Shown here: one piece after another, positions 23,891 through 33,049 of the stretch
Layout: each line of letters begins with the position of its first letter
How positions within the stretch are numbered: position 1 is the first letter of the stretch
From: Bacteroidota bacterium
GTDB taxonomy: Bacteria > Bacteroidota > Bacteroidia > Flavobacteriales > Schleiferiaceae
DNA: 64,000 nt
Reading direction: 5' to 3'
NCBI GenBank assembly: GCA_024742495.1
Contig: JANSYJ010000007.1
Coordinates: forward strand, 1 to 64,000
The notes under the pieces: model-generated
Seen by the model: the letters and a program-made list of their open reading frames with translations, nothing else
Told to the model about the DNA's origin: nothing
Databases searched by the model: none
Program-made: the position numbers and the translations under genes

Positions 23891-26191
23891 TTAGAAAGGA
23901 TATCCCAAGGCGATATTATAAGTTAAATTTGGTAGTACGGGCTTGGTGCTAATCACCCATTCTTCGCCGGCTTGCCAGTAGCCAGGATCCCTAAGTCTTA
24001 ATCCGGTATCTAATCGAATTACGAAGAAATCGAGGTCCATTCTTAAACCAAAACCACTACCAATATAAAGGTCTCTCGCTAAGTTTTTCAGGGCAAAAGC
24101 AGATTCGGCACTTTCCAATCCGCCGGTTAGCCAAATATTGCCGGCATCCACAAATACAGCTCCCTTTAAACTGCTGTAAATCGGGAAGCGATATTCTAAG
24201 TTGAAAAGGAGCTTTAAGGTGCCAATAGAAAAATTGGAGCTGCTATCGGCATAACTGGATACCCTCTCAATGCCGCCTCCAGCGCGATAAGCGGGCCAAG
24301 CTCTTAAATCATTGGTACCGCCTAAAAATGAAAATCGACTGAAAGGCGGTAAGCGCAAAAGTTCGCCTTCTCTTTCAAAACGACTTTTCCCATAGGGCAA
24401 GATATAGGAGCTATTTAGCCTAAAAGCATAAAGTTGATCTTTACTAGGGTGGATGTAATAACGATAATCGAGTTCCAAACGGGCAAATTGATAAGCGGGG
24501 GCGCCCCATAAGGTGGAGACATCATCTTCATTAATCTCGCCTATAGAGTTGGTTAATAGCGATTGCAGGGTGCCGCCAATTTCCAAATTGGTGCTAAAGA
24601 AATCGTAAAAGGTTTGACTAACACTTTCTTGTCCTGTATAGGTGTAGCGCCAAGAGCTGCTGCTGATGAATTCGGAGCTGAAAGCCAAAATCTGGATGGG
24701 ATCCAATTGCCGAATGAAAGTGGTGTCGATGGCAAATAGATTTGAATAACTAATGTTTAATAAATCAACCTGATGGCTTTTATAGGGAGATTCCTTCCAA
24801 TTATAGCTCAGGCTACCACCAAAGGTCTCACGATCAAATTCAACCCGGGCCGTGCGATTGGCATATATACTTACACTTGAACGGGTTTGCATTCGCTTCC
24901 GAAAAAGACCAACGGTGTTAAAGGGCAGTAAGAATCGCGGCCAGTCAATCCTTATTTCGGCACCGAGCTCAAAGGTTCTAGATAGGTTTTCACTTTGCGC
25001 GATTGTTGGCTGATATTCGAGGCCACTATTAATTTTAAAGCTAAGGGCCTCACCACCTTTAAAAAGGTTGCGATTAATAATACCTACCGAGCCACTAATG
25101 CCGTAATTCCCCGAAGTGTTGGTTACTTCTAATTCCGCATTAAAGGACCTTTTATCTTCGGGCACGAGGCGAATTTCTACGTCTAGATAGGATTTACCAG
25201 AATCGCCTTCCACCGGCGTGTAAACCATTTCAGTAACCTTGAAGGCTTTGTATCCGCTGTAATGGGAGTAGGTTTCACTGATTTTTGTCTGGCGATACAA
25301 GTCTCCTTTTTCAAAGTGAATGGCATCGGTTAAATAACGCGGTTTGTAGTTGAGATCTTGAAACTTGAGTTGATAAGTCAAAAATGTAAGACTATCCTGA
25401 TTAGTGGGACTGGTTTGAAAACTGAAATCGGGCACCACCTTTATGTCCCGAATGTAATAGGGTTTAAAGGGATTGTAAACGATGCTATCACCCTGTCTTT
25501 TAGGAATACCGCGAATGATCATTTTTAAGTGTACGCGATGCGCGCCACTGGCATAGTTGGTGTCGGCATCGAATACAATATAGCTCTCGCTAAAATTGTA
25601 GAATCCTTGATTTAAGAAGAACTTTTGCAATCGACTTCTTTCGGCATCTAAATCATTTAAGTCGTAGTAATCACCTTCTTTAATTTTCGAATCTTTACTC
25701 TTTGCAATGCCTAAGGCTTCGAGGTTCTCGAGGATGTCATAGGAAATCGTGTCGATGCGATAGCGCGGACCACGTTTAACAGTATAGCGTACTTCAGCTC
25801 TTTTCCGCGATTTATTATAAAGCATGCTGGTATCCACCTGCACCTGAAAATAGCCTTTATTGAAATAATGTCTTTGTAATAATTCGGCGCTACGCTTGCT
25901 TTGGCTGGCATCAAAAATAATGGGTTCCTTGCCTAATTTCGACCAGAAATTTTCTGTTTCACCATTGCCCCATGAATGAATGGCTAAGCCCGGCCGCAAA
26001 GATTGGAATAGCAGTTTGCGATTGCTTTTTTGGCGAATGACGCCTTCTGCCAAAGCATCTGCTCGGCCACCATCTTTAATTTCAATTTCACTCTTCCAAA
26101 GCAAATAGCGCTCTTCCGGCACGTAACGGCTATATTTGCAGGCCGCTAGGGTGCTCAATAAAAGGCTCCAGAAGATTAGGCGCTTTAACAT
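23891..26191 (-). CDS. BamA/TamA-family outer membrane protein (lipoprotein signal)
   Basis: The 766-residue protein begins with a lipoprotein signal ([18 protein letters not shown], Cys18). POTRA-like segments follow ([52 protein letters not shown]). The C-terminal ~400 residues form an Omp85 beta-barrel ending [20 protein letters not shown]-like strands, then [18 protein letters not shown] and a terminal strand [10 protein letters not shown]. Such proteins insert or translocate outer-membrane proteins. A lipid-anchored TamA-like member is common in Bacteroidota, in addition to true BamA. The specific client is unknown. Confidence 0.88.
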   Translation of the reverse strand: MLKRLIFWSLLLSTLAACKYSRYVPEERYLLWKSEIEIKDGGRADALAEGVIRQKSNRKLLFQSLRPGLAIHSWGNGETENFWSKLGKEPIIFDASQSKRSAELLQRHYFNKGYFQVQVDTSMLYNKSRKRAEVRYTVKRGPRYRIDTISYDILENLEALGIAKSKDSKIKEGDYYDLNDLDAERSRLQKFFLNQGFYNFSESYIVFDADTNYASGAHRVHLKMIIRGIPKRQGDSIVYNPFKPYYIRDIKVVPDFSFQTSPTNQDSLTFLTYQLKFQDLNYKPRYLTDAIHFEKGDLYRQTKISETYSHYSGYKAFKVTEMVYTPVEGDSGKSYLDVEIRLVPEDKRSFNAELEVTNTSGNYGISGSVGIINRNLFKGGEALSFKINSGLEYQPTIAQSENLSRTFELGAEIRIDWPRFLLPFNTVGLFRKRMQTRSSVSIYANRTARVEFDRETFGGSLSYNWKESPYKSHQVDLLNISYSNLFAIDTTFIRQLDPIQILAFSSEFISSSSWRYTYTGQESVSQTFYDFFSTNLEIGGTLQSLLTNSIGEINEDDVSTLWGAPAYQFARLELDYRYYIHPSKDQLYAFRLNSSYILPYGKSRFEREGELLRLPPFSRFSFLGGTNDLRAWPAYRAGGGIERVSSYADSSSNFSIGTLKLLFNLEYRFPIYSSLKGAVFVDAGNIWLTGGLESAESAFALKNLARDLYIGSGFGLRMDLDFFVIRLDTGLRLRDPGYWQAGEEWVISTKPVLPNLTYNIALGYPF

Positions 26192-26209
26192 GCAATCCTA
26201 GAATTTTGG

Positions 26210-26217
26210 CAAATGTA
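26210..26217 (-). promoter_or_regulatory. Bacteroidota promoter for the TamA-like gene
   Basis: Minus-strand TACATTTG is a perfect TAnnTTTG -7, with a TTG 22 nt further upstream at the -33 position. It lies 18 nt above the ATG. The divergent methyltransferase gene starts 5 nt from this element. Confidence 0.6.
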
Positions 26218-26221
26218 AGTC

Positions 26222-26923
26222 ATGCCCAGTCTATCCGCTCAAAAGTTAATCCGAAAGCTTCGTCAACGCAAATATCGTTGGCAAGAGAAGCTCTTTGTTG
26301 CCGAAGGTCCAAAGTTAGTACAAGACTTAATGGATTCCGGCCTAAAGCCCCTACATCTTTGGTCGACCAACAATTTTCCGAAGAGTGAAATTATCGATTT
26401 AGATCTATTATCCAAATTGAGTCACTTGAGCAGCCCCAATGAGGTGATTGCCGTTTTTCCCTTCCCGACATTTACCGCTGCAAAATCGCAGAAGCTTCTA
26501 ATTTTAGATGAGGTAAATGACCCGGGAAACTTGGGAACCTTATTGCGCACCGCAGATTGGTTCGGCTATCAAAAGGTAATTTGCACCAAAGGCACCGCCG
26601 ATGTTTATAATAGCAAAACGGTGCAAAGCACTATGGGCTCTTTAGCAAGGCTGGATATTGATTATTTAAGTTTTGAAGAAATAAAGGAACAATATGAAAG
26701 TCATCGCTTTTTAATTGCCGACATGCAGGGTGAGGACTATCAAAATTTGAAGGCTGACGATTTCACGAATTTTGCCTTAGTAATGGGAAGTGAAAGTCAT
26801 GGCCCGCGGGAATACTGGAAAGAATTGGGACTTTATATCACCATTCCAAAGCCATCGGAATCTACTATTGATAGTTTAAATGTTGCCGTTGCTGGCGCCC
26901 TTATAATGCAGCACTTTTCTTAG
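26222..26923 (+). CDS. TrmH/SpoU-family RNA methyltransferase
   Basis: The 233-residue SPOUT enzyme has the substrate-binding start (LIRKLRQRKYRWQEKLFVAE) and the three knot motifs: LDEVNDPGNLGTLLRTADWF, ALVMGSESHGP and ITIPKPSESTIDSLNVAVAGALIM. These enzymes methylate ribose 2'-OH in tRNA or rRNA using S-adenosylmethionine bound in the knot. Which nucleotide it targets cannot be told. It is divergent from the TamA-like gene and convergent with the transporter gene, overlapping its 3' end by 23 nt. Confidence 0.92.
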   Translation: MPSLSAQKLIRKLRQRKYRWQEKLFVAEGPKLVQDLMDSGLKPLHLWSTNNFPKSEIIDLDLLSKLSHLSSPNEVIAVFPFPTFTAAKSQKLLILDEVNDPGNLGTLLRTADWFGYQKVICTKGTADVYNSKTVQSTMGSLARLDIDYLSFEEIKEQYESHRFLIADMQGEDYQNLKADDFTNFALVMGSESHGPREYWKELGLYITIPKPSESTIDSLNVAVAGALIMQHFS

Positions 26924-27764
26924 CCAGATGCCTCATCCGAGCTTTGAGAAGAATGTTGAAGATCACCCCAGAGATCACTAATATCATTCCCACCAAGACA
27001 GGCCAATTATAAGTGTATCCGAATAGGAAATAGTCGAAGCCCAGCGCAAAAACCACCCCCAAATACTTGAAAGCGGTAATTTCATTGGCCTCCACCAATT
27101 GCAAGGCCTTGGTCATGTTTACCTGGGCGATTTGAGTGAGCAATCCCATCAGCAAAAGCAAAGCCCATTCCCAACCAATAGGGCTTACCCAATGAAATGC
27201 TGAAATAATGGCCATCACCGGCGTGGCAATAAGTGGAAAGTAAAACACCACCACCAAGGGATGATCGGTATTTTTAACCTTACGGATGAAGTTATAGGCC
27301 AGTCCAGCAAAAATGGAGGAGCTAATACCCAAGACAAAAAGTAGGGGACTAATTTGAGAATCGAATCCTTTAATGATGGCAATTCCAGCGAAACTGATTG
27401 CGAAAAACAACCACTGCCACCATTTTACTTTTTCCTTCAAAATAAAAATCCCGAACAAGGCCGTAAACACGGGGGAGAGGTATTGCAAGGTGATTGCCGA
27501 ACCTAAAGGAAGTTTCTGCAGGGTATAAAAGAATAGGGAAAGCGCAGTTACTCCAGCAATCCCTCTGCCAATGAGATAATTCTTTTGATTTCCCCAAGGA
27601 GAAAGCTTCCTTCTACGGATAAAATAGAGACTAAGGACTAATGAAACTATGGACCGAAAGAGCACTAACTCTGTGGCTGGAAGGCGATCGAGATATTTTA
27701 CGGTGAGGTTCATTAAGGCGAAACCCACTACCGAGATAAGCATGTAAATTACGGCTTTCCGCAT
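26901..27764 (-). CDS. EamA/DMT-family transporter
   Basis: The 287-residue inner-membrane protein has about ten transmembrane helices arranged as two EamA repeats. Signature blocks are LMNLTVKYLDRLPATELVLF and LPLGSAITLQYLSPVFTALFGIFILKEKV in the first half, and LQLVEANEITAFKYLGVVFALGFDYFLFG in the second. Drug/metabolite transporters of this group export amino acids, purines or other small metabolites; the substrate is unknown. It overlaps the convergent methyltransferase gene at the 3' ends. Confidence 0.9.
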   Translation of the reverse strand: MRKAVIYMLISVVGFALMNLTVKYLDRLPATELVLFRSIVSLVLSLYFIRRRKLSPWGNQKNYLIGRGIAGVTALSLFFYTLQKLPLGSAITLQYLSPVFTALFGIFILKEKVKWWQWLFFAISFAGIAIIKGFDSQISPLLFVLGISSSIFAGLAYNFIRKVKNTDHPLVVVFYFPLIATPVMAIISAFHWVSPIGWEWALLLLMGLLTQIAQVNMTKALQLVEANEITAFKYLGVVFALGFDYFLFGYTYNWPVLVGMILVISGVIFNILLKARMRHLAKKSAAL

Positions 27765-27928
27765 GCATTTTTCTAAGCGGCAAAGGTCGATTAATTTCCG
27801 CGTGAAGCGCCAGAGATAGGCGATACTTATAGTAAGATTGATTCTGATGTTAATCTTTCACAAGCGATGCTTTGCTCTTAAGACTTAGATCGCTTAACTT
27901 GAAGGGCTTATACTTTAAATCATCTTTT

Positions 27929-28279
27929 ATGCTTAAAAAAGTACTGGTGCTTAGCTTCCTATTTATTGGCCTTGCGGGATGCGCGATTTTCAAATCAAAT
28001 TCAAATGAAAGCCCCAATAAGGTAAGTCTTAGCTACGCCCAACACATTAAACCAATTATGGAGGCAAAATGCAGTCCTTGTCATTTTCCTACTAGTGGCA
28101 AAGTTGAGATGCTAGATTCTTATGAAGCGGTGCGGAAGCATTTTACCGATATTATTTTTCGGGTAAAACTGAACCCGGAGCATAAAAAGTATATGCCTTT
28201 TAAGCAAAAGAAGCCCGGGCTAACTCCAGCTGAAATTGCCAAATTTCAAATGTGGCGAGCAGAGGGATTTGCAGAGTAA
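27929..28279 (+). CDS. Cytochrome c-like lipoprotein (single CxxCH heme site)
   Basis: The ATG at 27929 gives a lipoprotein signal peptide (MLKKVLVLSFLFIGLAGCAI), which decides the start over an upstream frame from 27872. The ~116-residue product has one heme-binding motif, CSPCH, followed by Met-containing sequence (YMPFKQ) that can supply the axial ligand, and ends LTPAEIAKFQMWRAEGFAE. It resembles the small cytochrome c domains fused to or accompanying Bacteroidota surface proteins. A role in periplasmic electron transfer is likely. Its partner is not evident. Confidence 0.78.
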   Translation: MLKKVLVLSFLFIGLAGCAIFKSNSNESPNKVSLSYAQHIKPIMEAKCSPCHFPTSGKVEMLDSYEAVRKHFTDIIFRVKLNPEHKKYMPFKQKKPGLTPAEIAKFQMWRAEGFAE

Positions 28280-28292
28280 AGCTTCTAAATGT

Positions 28293-29354
28293 TTAAAACC
28301 ATTTTTTTCGACGGAAGTACCAGAGCATGGTGCCGGCCACTATTAGGATGAGACCCCAAAAGATAAAATAGCTGTACTTGTATTGAAGCTCAGGGAAGTA
28401 CTGAAAATTGGTGCCATAAACACCAGCAAAAAATGAAAGGGGAATAAAGATGGCGGAAAAAATGGTGAGCACCCGCATGATGTCATTCATCTTGCTGCTT
28501 ATGGTGGTGTGATAAAGATTTAAGTAATCACTCAATAAGTTTCTATAGGTATCTACCGATTCTAAGGTGTGTAAAATAAGGCCCTCCAAATCTTTAAAAT
28601 AAGGCAGCGTTTCTTTGCCGTGAATGAAAGGACTATTGGAGCGTAAAATACCTGCAATGAGATCTTTAACAGGCTTTATTAACTTCATTACAAAATGCAG
28701 TTCTCGCTTGTAGGTATTTATTTCACTCACGATGGATTCATCAGGATTGTCCAATACCCGAAGTTCTAAATCGTCGATTTTCTCACCCAAGTGCTCAATG
28801 AGATAGATATAGCTATCAACAATAGTATCGAGTAGGGCATAGGCCAAATAGTCGGCGCCTCTTTTTCGGATCATACCACGCCCTTCTGATAGTCGATGTC
28901 GCACCGGATCGAAAACATCCCCTTCCTGTTCTTGAAAGCTAATGAGGAAATCTTCGGCGAAGAGCAGACTTAATTGTTCCGATTGTACCTGACCAGTTTC
29001 TTCATTAAACTGCAGCATCTTTAAGGTGATAAAAAGATGATCGTCAAACTCTTCAAATTTGGCTCTTTGCCCGGTGTTCATAACATCCTCCATGGCCAAA
29101 GGATGCAAGCCAAACTGTTTTTGAATTCTGTCCATCAAATCAGAATCATGCAGCCCCACCACATTTAACCAGCGGTTTTCATTAGGGAAGTCACCAATGG
29201 GAGAATCTTCGTTTAAAGCTTCTTGCTTATAGCCTTGGCCATTGTAATGATGCAGGTTGAGAATGGGTTTATCCAATCGCTTTTGTCCAATAAAGACCAA
29301 TGCGCCAGGAGCTAAACCTTTGTTTTCTGTACGTTTCTTAAAAAAGCGAGCCAT
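28293..29354 (-). CDS. corA: CorA-family Mg2+/Co2+ transporter with GTN in place of GMN
   Basis: The 353-residue protein has the CorA cytoplasmic funnel (WLNVVGLHDSDLMDRIQKQF, ..MEDVMN) and a long stalk helix (YLNLYHTTISSKMNDIMRVL). Two C-terminal transmembrane helices follow (TIFSAIFIPLSFFAGVYG, FIFWGLILIVAGTMLWYF) and a basic tail. CorA pentamers conduct divalent cations. The selectivity loop between the helices normally reads YGMNF. Here it is YGTNF (residues 313-317; codons 28407-28415 read GGC ACC AAT). The family assignment is secure. The substitution could change ion selectivity. Confidence 0.92.
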   Translation of the reverse strand: MARFFKKRTENKGLAPGALVFIGQKRLDKPILNLHHYNGQGYKQEALNEDSPIGDFPNENRWLNVVGLHDSDLMDRIQKQFGLHPLAMEDVMNTGQRAKFEEFDDHLFITLKMLQFNEETGQVQSEQLSLLFAEDFLISFQEQEGDVFDPVRHRLSEGRGMIRKRGADYLAYALLDTIVDSYIYLIEHLGEKIDDLELRVLDNPDESIVSEINTYKRELHFVMKLIKPVKDLIAGILRSNSPFIHGKETLPYFKDLEGLILHTLESVDTYRNLLSDYLNLYHTTISSKMNDIMRVLTIFSAIFIPLSFFAGVYGTNFQYFPELQYKYSYFIFWGLILIVAGTMLWYFRRKKWF

Positions 29355-29425
29355 GAGGGGAAATTAGCAAATGCTCAGGCATTCTGTTTAATTCCCGCTT
29401 TCTTTGTTGAAATTTAGCGAAGCTT

Positions 29426-29809
29426 ATGAAGAATAGACTTAATCATTTTGCCCTTTACACCCAGGATATCCATCGCGCGAAAAACTTCTATAGCGAGGTA
29501 TTTGATTGGGGTTTTGAGACTTATGGGGAAGAGGAGTTTTTACAGATTAAGGATAGTAAAAGTGAAGATGGCGAGCTAATTGGCGCCTTGCAATCGCAAA
29601 AATACAGTCCAATTGAAGTGGCTGTAAGAGGAATGGAAGGCACTATTGAGGTGGAAAATATTGATCGTATAATCGAAAGGGTGGAGGCCAATGCCGGCCA
29701 AATTGTACTGCCCAAGGCTTGTATTCCTAATGTGGGCTACCTCTGCAAATTTTTAGATAGTGAAGGCAATCTGCTTTGTGCCATGCAATACGATCCTAAG
29801 GCCGAATGA
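29426..29809 (+). CDS. VOC-family (glyoxalase/bleomycin resistance-like) protein
   Basis: The 127-residue product starts MKNRLNHFALYTQDIHRAKN followed by FYSEVFDWGF, the usual first half of a vicinal oxygen chelate fold. A second beta-alpha-beta unit ends in FLDSEGNLLCAMQYDP. The metal-ligand pattern (His7, Glu in ELIGAL) is only partly kept, so catalysis is uncertain. Its stop overlaps the next gene's start by 4 nt, so the two are co-translated. Confidence 0.82.
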   Translation: MKNRLNHFALYTQDIHRAKNFYSEVFDWGFETYGEEEFLQIKDSKSEDGELIGALQSQKYSPIEVAVRGMEGTIEVENIDRIIERVEANAGQIVLPKACIPNVGYLCKFLDSEGNLLCAMQYDPKAE

Positions 29810-30249
29810 TGGCGGCAAGAGTTTTAGCAGCTGAGTTTGAAAGGCCGCTTTTAGCGAAGGAAAAGGAATTGGTGGATTTGTTTTATGCCTTGCGGTCTTT
29901 CATCCTCGAACTATGCCCCGAAAGCAATGAGCTCCTTTATCATACCCATGCCTTAACAGACTTATTTAGTACCAGCGCGAAAATGGGAGATGGCTTTTGC
30001 ATGATACCTATTTATACTAAGCATCTAAATTTGGGATTTAATAAAGGCGCACTTTTAAGTGATCCAAAGGGACTTTTAAAAGGAACAGGCAAGTTAATTA
30101 GACATATCCCCATTAGCACGGAAAAGGATTTTCGAAATTCTGCCATTCGCTTGCTTATTGAAGAAGCATATCAATTGGCCCTCGAAGATGGCGGAAAGGA
30201 AGTGGCGGAGAAGGCTTTGGTTATTTCTAAGATTAAAAAGGTGAAGTGA
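29806..30249 (+). CDS. DUF1801-family protein
   Basis: The 147-residue protein has the DUF1801 (YdhG-like) pattern: ELCPESNELLYHTHALTDLF, then FCMIPIYTKHLNLGFNKGAL, LSDPKGLLKGTGKLIRHIPI and a helical tail. Members are small cytosolic proteins of unknown activity with an iron-chaperone-like fold. It overlaps the VOC gene by 4 nt (ATGA), implying an operon. The first two codons (ATG ATG) leave the exact start open by one residue. Confidence 0.8.
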   Translation: MMAARVLAAEFERPLLAKEKELVDLFYALRSFILELCPESNELLYHTHALTDLFSTSAKMGDGFCMIPIYTKHLNLGFNKGALLSDPKGLLKGTGKLIRHIPISTEKDFRNSAIRLLIEEAYQLALEDGGKEVAEKALVISKIKKVK

Positions 30250-30365
30250 TCTTTTGCCCTTCTCATTAAGATGGTTTAATCCCTTGATGTGAAATTTGAC
30301 CAAAGTCAAAATATTGATGTCCAATGCCAAATCGTTAGTCCAATTTATAATTTGATAAGGTAAAA

Positions 30366-31124
30366 ATGAAACGATTCCTCTTCCTAGTTCTAATCATTAC
30401 CAGCCTTCCCATTAAGGCGCAAAAAACCATTCACGTATTTGTGGCCCTTTGCGATAATGCGAATCAAGGCATAGTGCCGGTGCCAGAAAGTTTAGGCAAT
30501 GGCCAAGACCCGAAAAGCAATTTATATTGGGGGGCTATCTATGGTTTGAAATCTTACTTTAAGTATAAAACTCAAGATTGGATCTTAGTGGAAAGCCCGG
30601 CTTCAGAAAAAGTTGAGATTTTAGATCGAGTGCTTTTTAAACATCGAACTAAAGAGCTTTACCTCCTGGCAGAGGCTTATGATGGTCGGGAAATTAAAAG
30701 ATGCATTAATGATTTTCTTTTGGCCGCAAATGGACAAGGGCAGCAGGAACTAATCCATGAAAACAAAAGCTTGCACTTCGGTGGAGCAGCGAATCTTGTT
30801 GCTTATTGCGGCCATAATGGCTTAATGGAATTTGATCTAGACCCAAGCTTTAAGCCGATTACTAAGGATACTAAAGAAGCGATAATTTTAGCTTGTTACA
30901 GCAAGGACTATTTTGCCAAACACATTAAAAAGGCGCAGGCTCAACCCTTGCTTTGGACCAGTCATTTAATGGCTCCAGAAGCTTATACTTTAAAAGCGGC
31001 TATAGACGGTTGGTTAATGGGAGAGTCGGATGAAGCTATTGCAGAGCGGGCCGCGCAGGCTTATCATAAATATCAGAAATGTGGCCTTAGAGGTGCTCGC
31101 GGCTTATTAAAAACAGGATATTAA
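30366..31124 (+). CDS. Secreted protein with possible caspase-like His/Cys dyad
   Basis: The 252-residue product has a signal peptide (FLFLVLIITSLPIKAQ) and then an alpha/beta protein. Hydrophobic strand-then-His (ANLVAYCGHNGL, His150) and hydrophobic strand-then-Cys (EAIILACYSKDYF, Cys177) follow each other with the spacing and context of clan CD (caspase/CHAT-like) peptidases. Upstream GIVPVPESLGNGQDP and downstream LLWTSHLMAPEAYTLKAAID are conserved-looking loops. I do not recognise a named family. The caspase-like reading is an inference from two motifs. The gene is preceded by AT-rich DNA with a TATAATTTG-like element. Confidence 0.6.
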   Translation: MKRFLFLVLIITSLPIKAQKTIHVFVALCDNANQGIVPVPESLGNGQDPKSNLYWGAIYGLKSYFKYKTQDWILVESPASEKVEILDRVLFKHRTKELYLLAEAYDGREIKRCINDFLLAANGQGQQELIHENKSLHFGGAANLVAYCGHNGLMEFDLDPSFKPITKDTKEAIILACYSKDYFAKHIKKAQAQPLLWTSHLMAPEAYTLKAAIDGWLMGESDEAIAERAAQAYHKYQKCGLRGARGLLKTGY

Positions 31125-31130
31125 AATAAT

Positions 31131-31490
31131 ATGGCAGTCGTAAATCTAGCGGATAAATTTGCCCAAATCCAGGCCCATTGGAGTCCAAAAATTGTGGGCT
31201 CCTTAAACGGGCAGCAGGTGAAATTGGCAAAGCTTAAAGGGGATTTTGTTCGCCATCAGCATGAGCATGAGGATGAAATGTTCTTGGTGATAGAAGGAGA
31301 TCTTTTAATGGAGTATGACCACGGAACCGAAAGCATTAGCAAAGGTGAATTTGTAATTGTACCTCGCGGTATTTACCACAAACCTATCGCCAAGCAGGAG
31401 GTTTTAGTCATGCTTTTTGAGCCAGCAGGAACCGTAAATACCGGAGATGTGGAAAATGAATTGACTAAGAGAGATTTGGAAGAAATTTGA
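31131..31490 (+). CDS. Cupin-domain protein
   Basis: The 119-residue single-domain cupin has both motifs: FVRHQHEHEDEMFLVIEGDL (His, His, Glu metal ligands) and FVIVPRGIYHKPIA (final His), followed by VLVMLFEPAG. Such small cupins bind a metal and act as isomerases, dioxygenases or sensors. The substrate is unknown here. It starts 6 nt after the secreted caspase-like gene, so the two may be co-transcribed. It is convergent with the FAD oxidoreductase gene, with 8 nt between. Confidence 0.88.
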   Translation: MAVVNLADKFAQIQAHWSPKIVGSLNGQQVKLAKLKGDFVRHQHEHEDEMFLVIEGDLLMEYDHGTESISKGEFVIVPRGIYHKPIAKQEVLVMLFEPAGTVNTGDVENELTKRDLEEI

Positions 31491-31498
31491 TAAGCGAC

Positions 31499-33049
31499 TT
31501 AAAGTATCGCTTTGGCCGCTTCCGCACAACGCTCCCCATCCATACCAGCGCTTACTATACCTCCCGCAAAACCGGCTCCTTCACCAGAAGGGAAGAGGTT
31601 CTCTATTTCAGGATGCTGATAGCTTTCTTTATCTCGTGGTATCCGAACCGGACTAGAGGTGCGGCTCTCAATACCTACAATATTGGCCTCATTGCTGTAG
31701 TAGCCGGGCATTTTCTTCCCGAACTCCACAAAAGCTGCCCTTAGTCTATTAGCCATAAAAGCGGGCAAAATTTCATGCATGGGCTTGGAAATTAAGCCCG
31801 GTATATAGCTAGTGGGTTTTAAGCTTTCGCTGATGCGACCCTTCACAAAATCGACCAATGCTTGGGCCGCTGCTTTTTGACTTTTACCACCAGCTTCCCA
31901 GACCTTGCGTTCCACTTCTTTTTGAAACTCCAAACCTGCCAATGGCCCATGTTCGGCATAGTCCTTTAAGTCCTCGAGCTCAATGGCAACTACAATACCG
32001 CTATTGGCAAATTCATTGTCGCGCTTACTAGGGCTCATCCCGTTTACTACAATTTCATTTTGCGCTGTGGCGGCCGGAACAATAAATCCACCGGGGCACA
32101 TGCAAAAGCTGTACACACCACGGCCCTCTACTTGTTGTACTAATTTATAGGAGGCAGCGGGCAGAAGATCATCATAATCGTTACCGTGATATTGAATCTT
32201 ATTGATCAATTTTTGAGGATGTTCCACTCTAACACCCATGGCAAAAGGCTTGGCTTCAAGGCGAATGCCACTTTCATGAAGAAGGTAATAGATGTCCCGA
32301 GCGGAATGACCAGTGGCTAATATTAGCGCTTTGGTGGGCCATACTTTACCATCTTGAGTGCTAAAAGAAACTATTTTGTTTCCGCGCTTTTCCAAGCGGC
32401 ATAATTTGGTTTCAAAGTGTATTTCGCCGCCATGCTTTAAAACGGTTTCCCGCATGGCTTGCACAATTTTGGGCAGTTTGTTGGTACCAATATGCGGATG
32501 CGCTTCAAAGAGAATATCTTCTATGGCGCCATGCTGTACCAGCGAATCGAGGATGCGTTGCATATTGCCTCGCTTCTTACTGCGGGTATATAGTTTTCCA
32601 TCGGAATAAGTGCCGGCGCCACCTTCACCAAAACAGTAGTTGGAATCGGGATCAACCACATTGTCGCGATTTACCGCTTTAAGATCTCTACGCCTGCTGC
32701 GAACATCTTTGCCGCGTTCAATAACGATGGGCTTTAAGCCGAGTTCCAAGCAGCGTAATGCGGCCCACATGCCCGCTGGTCCAAATCCAATAATATGTAC
32801 TTCTGGCGCTTCGCTTACTTCTTGATAATGAAAAACAGTTTGTTCCCTTGGAGGCAGGCTATCATTTACGCTATAGGCGATTCTTAGATTTACCTTAATA
32901 TTTCTACCTCGGGCGTCAATGTTTCTACGATCTAAGCGATAGTTAAGCTTATCATCGGTGCTAAGCCCTAGTTCTGCGCGCAAGTAAGACTCAAGCAGAT
33001 TCGGATCGAAGGCCGTTTCTGGATCTACGCTTAGTTCCAAAAAAAGCAT
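31499..33049 (-). CDS. FAD-dependent oxidoreductase (COG2509-like)
   Basis: The 516-residue flavoprotein has an N-terminal ~90-residue extension, then the Rossmann FAD site VHIIGFGPAGMWAALRCLEL with GLKPIVIERG. It continues with SNYCFGEGGAGTYSDGKLYT, a second nucleotide-related motif KALILATGHSARDIYYLL, and the C-terminal FAD-contact region NLFPSGEGAGFAGGIVSAG. These match the COG2509 group of uncharacterised FAD-dependent dehydrogenases found across Bacteroidota. The substrate is unknown. It directly follows porT (1-nt spacing) on the same strand. Confidence 0.88.
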   Translation of the reverse strand: MLFLELSVDPETAFDPNLLESYLRAELGLSTDDKLNYRLDRRNIDARGRNIKVNLRIAYSVNDSLPPREQTVFHYQEVSEAPEVHIIGFGPAGMWAALRCLELGLKPIVIERGKDVRSRRRDLKAVNRDNVVDPDSNYCFGEGGAGTYSDGKLYTRSKKRGNMQRILDSLVQHGAIEDILFEAHPHIGTNKLPKIVQAMRETVLKHGGEIHFETKLCRLEKRGNKIVSFSTQDGKVWPTKALILATGHSARDIYYLLHESGIRLEAKPFAMGVRVEHPQKLINKIQYHGNDYDDLLPAASYKLVQQVEGRGVYSFCMCPGGFIVPAATAQNEIVVNGMSPSKRDNEFANSGIVVAIELEDLKDYAEHGPLAGLEFQKEVERKVWEAGGKSQKAAAQALVDFVKGRISESLKPTSYIPGLISKPMHEILPAFMANRLRAAFVEFGKKMPGYYSNEANIVGIESRTSSPVRIPRDKESYQHPEIENLFPSGEGAGFAGGIVSAGMDGERCAEAAKAIL

